This document shows positions 59,080 through 64,000 of a stretch of 64,000 bases of DNA, piece by piece (position 1 is the first letter of the stretch; every line of letters starts with the position of its first letter). The position numbers and the translations under genes were made by a program. The notes below the pieces were generated by a model. The model did no database searches. It worked only from the letters and a program-made list of their open reading frames with translations, and was not told the DNA's origin. Source of the DNA: Heliopora coerulea (taxonomy: Eukaryota; Cnidaria; Anthozoa; Scleralcyonacea; Helioporidae); NCBI GenBank assembly GCA_030142905.1, contig JASJOG010000280.1:292456-356455 (forward strand), given 5' to 3'.

Positions 59080-59924
59080 TTTGAAAATGATGACTGAAAT
59101 TACGTCACGTGAGGTATGTTCGTAGACACCTGTCGGAAAGTATCGTTCAATGATCGTTTAATGACTATTGCTTCAGCTCACGTCTTATTCACACGATATG
59201 ATTGCCGCTGGTCGCTTTGGGTCCAACCGCTTGACCTCTTGGGATCATCTCGGATAAACTAGGATAGCAATTTTTTTTTTCCCTGAACAAATTGGGCAAT
59301 ATTTTTAACTCAACTGAACTCTGCTGTTTTCATCCCCGTTATTAGATGCAGGAGATTTCTTTTGTTTTGTTTTTAAATTGGTGTTTCTTTGCAAGTTATT
59401 TTTTCCGGGATAAGGTACCAATTGCCTACAGCGGGACGCTTTTCTCAAGTGCTGCCACATCCCGCATGTTTGGATGGCAGTATCCAAAAGGAAAAGTGCA
59501 TTTGGTATTTCTTGAATTGCATTTAAACCCTCTGCAGTTTTTAATTTTTTTAATGAGAAAGCACGCGAACTGATAAGTTCTTTCACAATTTTTCGATTTA
59601 ATACATTCATTTGGAAGATATATCACTTTAAATACGCCTATTTACATGACAAAGTAAATGTTTACTTTTGCTACCATTTGTTGATGCAAGAAGATCTGCT
59701 CCTGTAGCCCACAATGTATGAAAGGACCCATTTACACGGTACTTATTATCACGGCATTATCAAAAACAATTGTTCATCCTGGGGTATGTAATGTTGTCCC
59801 TTAGGCACGATTCCTGCCAGCTTTCATTCGCTTGCCAAACGAGCAATACGTCCGGGTGGCATCGTTGTACGGTGTCTGGTAAGGAAACAAACACATGTTA
59901 ACCCAACCCCCCGACTATATATAT
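59080..59924. other. Upstream of WASHC5 exon 1; foldback relic
   Basis: CACGTG near 59106 could be promoter-related, but this is unproven. 59440-59530 contains a GTTTGGATGGCAGTATCCAA module of the family seen at 46165-46566. Confidence 0.35.
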
Positions 59925-60085
59925 ACCGCATTTATTTGATGAGGCGCCGCGGCGCTCTATAAATTTATAGTTTTCCGGATGAGGCGCTCATTTAGCGGGG
60001 TGTTTATTTGAGGGCGGTGCTCTTTAAAAAATCATAACAATTGTAAACGATAACTGGCAAATGTTAACAACTGAAACACATTGTA

Positions 60086-60327
60086 ATAAAGTAAATGGTT
60101 TGAACCTGGGAGAATCGTGACATGTTTGAGGAAGTTGATCGTCCAGGTTAGTGTAGTCTTGAGAAAGACTGTTGGTTGAAGTGACTGACGTTTCGACAGC
60201 CTTAGCGGCGGTCATCTTCAGAGTCAAAGATGACCGCCGCTAAGGCTGTCGAAACGTCAGTCACTTCAACCAACAGTCTTTCTCAAGACTACACTAACCT
60301 GGACGATCAACTTCCTCAAACATGTCA
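60086..60327. mobile_element. Second hammerhead element, palindromic, with 14-bp target-site duplication
   Basis: TGAAACACATTGTA occurs at 60072-60085 and 60328-60341. Inside, the same AAAGTAAATGGTTTGAACC head as at 16603 is followed by the element body inverted (60118-60218) and then again direct (60227-60327). The two bodies form perfect 101-bp arms with an 8-nt spacer. Confidence 0.87.
60183..60225 (-). ncRNA. Hammerhead-ribozyme-like motif, inverted copy
   Basis: On the minus strand this is identical to 16646-16688: GACT, CTGAAGA, helix II, GAAA, ACGT/C, AGTC. The direct copy in the right arm lacks the first core bases and cannot form the motif. Confidence 0.68.
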
Positions 60328-60583
60328 TGAAACACATTGTACTACAAAAGAATAAATGTCCGACCGCAGTTTAGATTGAGTTGTATCGCACTTGTTTTTT
60401 AGTTTGGCTCCTCGAACAATTTAGTCTGTTCATGCTTCAATTAAGTGTCGCATTGTTGTAAATGAATAACGACGCTTATTTGAGAGCGGTGCTGTTTAAT
60501 ATCCTTGTCTCATATGCGACTCGTAATTCGGGCGGTGCTAAATCGCGGCAGGCGCTTAATCGAGTCTATACTGCAATGAAAAT

Positions 60584-62595
60584 TCTGCGAAGGCAGGACA
60601 CAGGGATGTAGGATGTTTTTCCCACGAAAAAGGTGCACATCACTACAGACAAGGCGTATGTTTCTTAGAGGAAGACGCTTATTTCTTCAGCGAAGATGCG
60701 CGCTTTTCCGGTGAAGGTATGTCACTTCATAGAGAAAAGCAGCGTTTACAAATAGGAGATGCACATTTTAATGTCGAAGTGACAGTGTCATATTACCAGC
60801 GCGAAGATCCATTTCCTCACAGCAGCTAGGAGAAAGTACATGTTTGCACGGAGAAAAGGTAGACCTTAAGGCTGATTCACCGGCCACCGTACCAATGAAT
60901 TAACAGAATACATCAAGCAATCATATATTACCATCCAATCGGGTAAATAGGCTGTAAGTCAACATCCACAGTTCTGTGAAGTTGGTACGCAAAATTGAGG
61001 CCAAGTGAGCAAGTGGATTGGATAAGTCCTGGCAACAGTAGCTTTCTCGGTACCTGCTCAAAAATAACACAATATCCTAATTTATGACTGGAGCAAGCGT
61101 CTTTTACCAACAGCCGCATCTGCACAGGACGGTAGCGACACGAACTTGATTCCAATGAAAACGTGCACTTTTCTCCGCCTTTTGGCCTCTCGTCTACACG
61201 ATAACGGCGTTTTCGCTACCAAAAACTGAGTGTTTCGGAAACGAGAATGACATCACAGCGTGCGTGGAGCTAGCCTACTACGCATGCTCAATAAACAGGC
61301 AGTAAAGTTTTCCAGTCGTTGCTGCATTTACGTGTGGACGGGATGACAAATGAAAACAGTTTAGAAAAGGTCGCGTGGACGGAAACCTTTGTAAGCATTT
61401 ATGTGGAAACGTGTACATGTGGACGGAGACTTACTGTGGTTAATTAATCTGTGCTGACAACTCGTGGGATTGCCTTAATCCTGTTCCTCTTTTCTGATTG
61501 GTCTCTCTTCAGTTCGTTGAATGGGTAAAAGTCTGAAAAACAGATCCTGATTCTATATGATTTGTGTCATTTGTTCAATTAAATTTTGACACTCGATGCG
61601 TTCGCGTATGGTCTAGAAGCACCATAACTCTGGTCCTAACGCTAATCCTAATCCATAAGTAGTAAAAATATGCTGAAGTAAAAAGCAACAAAGATGAAGA
61701 GAGAAAAAGAGCAACTGATGGAAAAAACTCAAAAATTTTTGCTTGCTGTATTTGATCCCAATACATCCCCCGTCGACCCCACGATATGAGAATGAACCAA
61801 CCACTGGACCAGGATCATGTCTCCTCTTCTTGCTAGGTCATCGATACATAATATTAAGCAGGTAACGAAAACAGATTAGCCATCTGGGCAGTGGCAGTAG
61901 AGGGGAAATATTTCCTTGACGACATACAAGGATAAACAAATTTGGTGTGTATTTCTTCCCATAGTGAAACTAAAGTAGAGAATGAAGTGGCATCACACCA
62001 TTGGTCAACTTTGATTAATAAAGTAAATCCGGAATCAAATTAGAAGATCAGAAGTCTGTGGTTACATATGGTGAAGGTGTTGCTTGTAATAGTTACTTTC
62101 GTTGGAAATCACGGTATATCACTCAGACGACTGCTATAGACTTCATTCGCCTTCAGGTAAGAAAGTCAACAATATATACCCTACAGTAAGCGATAACCTC
62201 AAACATAGCCTATCAAACGCAAACCCAAGAGCTTACTAAAGATAAGTGAACTCAAGTCTGCTTCAAACAAAGTGACGTAACGACTGGGTCACGCGAAACC
62301 AAAACAAATTCAGTCTCCCCAATTCGCGATCGAGTCAACAAAGTGTCGTAATGGCAAGGAAATCACGAAATAAGAAAAAACTACAGTTTTCTTTCTTTCG
62401 TTATGTTAATGTCCTTAAGAGACTTTCTTGTCATGTTTCAATGGGCGGCAGTCAACGCTAACGAAGGAGTGCGGATTCTGTATTTTATTGATTCACTCGA
62501 CGCTTTGCAAACATCCCAACGCTTTGATCCTAAACTTGGGAAGGTCAAAATTGAATTTCACCTTTAAAGAAATGTAGCAAGCGTTACGTCTTTTC
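60584..62595. other. No recognisable gene
   Basis: 61190-61440 contains GTGTAGACG/CGTGTGGACG-type words and is probably an old MITE. Nothing coding is supported. Confidence 0.4.
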
Positions 62596-62628
62596 GTGGA
62601 TTTTTTGGTTAAAGGTTCCTCATCGACG

Positions 62629-62814
62629 ATGGCTGATTTCGAGAGGGTACAGCCAGTGTCCAAAGAAATTTCTTCAAGTAGATATATTCGCGAACATATC
62701 GCTTGTCATCAATCGTCACAGTCGACTGTCGCCAGCTCAAGCTTGGCAGATCTTACTGCGTCTTCCATTGACTTAATCCATCTCAAACTAACTTTATATT
62801 CACTCTATATGTAG
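62629..62814 (+). other. Small open frame of uncertain status (61 codons)
   Basis: ATG at 62629 in a fair context begins MADFERVQPVSKEISSSRYI, runs through a serine-rich stretch, and stops at TAG 62812-62814. No family recognised. It could be a first exon of a gene extending right, a small protein, or chance. Confidence 0.25.
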
Positions 62815-64000
62815 TTTTACTCGCTCTAATGATGTTTGCGATTCGATGAAGCGTTTTAAACATAAAGTCATATCAAGATTATTTGTTAAATTACATATTA
62901 AATGGCTTAGTTTCGTGTTTAGTGCTGGGGCACTTATACACATATATCATATTACGATTGTGATTATCGTCTGGTTGCATTCCCTACCAATGACTAAGTA
63001 ATAGAACAGACCCTGGTTTACTGACTGAAATTTGGTTCTTGATTCCTCTCTAAATTAAACAGTTTTAAGACAGTGTCACTTGTCGCAGAAGGATTGTACT
63101 TGGTGGACAATCTCACGAACTAGTAAAACAGCCTTAATGCGGCTAGGCAGCCATTCAATACTGTAGGGTATTTAGTAACCTACCAAATTTGCTTCGTACC
63201 CACGTCTTTAGCAAAGGAGGAACAATGAAAGAGCAGAGATACTGTTTTAACGCTTATCGTATGGTCTACAAGGAAAAGAAGTTGAGGGTCTTGGTGTTTG
63301 TCCAAATCATGGTCATTTCGGTACATCTAATTCATTGTTATCATAGCTTCGTGTTCAAGCGTGTTAATCGCAGAAATATGAAAGTTTGTCAGTCCCCTTA
63401 CTTCTCGTAGGCGTAACTACTTCATTGTAAAGCAACTTACTTCATCGTAATGCGTAATCGATGTCATTTTATATGGCAGTGTGCATTAACAGACACATGT
63501 TTTAAGTTTGACTATCCTTCGCCGTTTTCCAACAACATGCATCTCACCTAACACAGCCACAAGACACAATTTTTTTTACCTCAGATGCTTTGGGCAACAT
63601 ACGGTGGGCCGTAAAACATGCACGTCCAGACATCAGGTTTCTTTCCGATATACTCACGAAGATTAAGCAAATATGGAACAGCAAATCGCAAACTGAAAAG
63701 CGAGCTCAGCGAGTACGTCGATTTGATGCCTAACAGTATTCTAGTTGTAATACAAGCTGAAACAAAGGGATGGCCAAGCAGACATAACTCTATTGTCAGA
63801 AGTATATTAGTGTTCTTTTAACGTGTATACCATACAAAGAACAAAAGCAAAGCCAATTGACAAAGGCTCCGTCATGTAGTTCTACTACCACAGTTCAGGT
63901 TTTCTGTGAAGAACCACTTCATCTGATCACGGCCTAATTTGAAGCGGGTCAAATTCGGCGTCGAGATGACATGACCATATCATCTTAAATTTCATGCTTA
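62815..64000. other. No recognisable gene
   Basis: Short frames near 63225-63410 and 63618-63821 have no recognisable motif or splice context. Confidence 0.35.

Larger units (their letters stand above)
59925..60583. mobile_element. MITE-like element hosting the nested hammerhead element
   Basis: The left end has ATACCGCATTTATTTGATG followed by AGGCGCCG. The right end, read inverted, gives GTATAGACTCGATTAAGCGCC. Internal TTATTTGAGAGCGGTGCT and TTATTTGAGGGCGGTGCT words mirror each other. The nested element at 60086-60327 was inserted later, as its own target-site duplication shows. Confidence 0.5.

Overview
The window is nuclear DNA of an animal, most likely a stony coral or another anthozoan. 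The evidence is AT-rich sequence, GT-AG introns, and fragments of metazoan host genes (a NOL4-type protein and the WASH-complex subunit strumpellin/WASHC5). The repeat load also fits: non-LTR retrotransposons, Penelope-like elements with hammerhead-ribozyme motifs, tRNA-derived repeats, MITEs and satellites. There are no operons, tRNA genes, rRNA genes or CRISPR arrays.

Layout. 0.9-2.5 kb holds a coding exon (minus strand) and a protein-kinase-like sequence (plus strand), each broken by one in-frame stop. About 4.7-20.7 kb is an old tandem array of one gene unit. One member is an intact single-exon gene at 10183-11841, with a helical N-terminus and a predicted beta-propeller C-terminus. A second member at 13969-16136 is a pseudogene split by a LINE. 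Other units survive only as flanking DNA. A 146-bp hammerhead-bearing element and a truncated Penelope-like element are inserted in this array. 21.0-22.2 kb carries the last exons of a NOL4-like gene on the minus strand, with a frameshift near the C-terminus. 25.2-26.9 kb carries three in-phase exons of an unrecognised gene on the minus strand. 28.0-30.5 kb is a decayed LINE. 30.6-49 kb is repeat-dominated: MITEs, a GA microsatellite, an exact 74-bp minisatellite, Penelope pieces in head-to-tail order, about 165-bp and 182-bp satellites, and a tRNA-promoter tandem element with target-site duplications. 50.3-59.1 kb is the 5' part of WASHC5 on the minus strand, with exon 2 duplicated and several in-frame stops; its introns hold long ATTACC- and GAT-type repeats. 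59-64 kb is mostly MITE-like DNA plus a second hammerhead element.

How it fits together. Only the propeller-family gene at 10183 looks complete. The three-exon gene near 26 kb and the NOL4-like 3' end look like real host genes that are only partly visible or damaged. Everything else is fragments and mobile DNA. The most distinctive signal is a set of small hammerhead-ribozyme-containing retroelements and tRNA-promoter tandem elements. Two of them are bracketed by target-site duplications and contain perfect inverted 5' segments.
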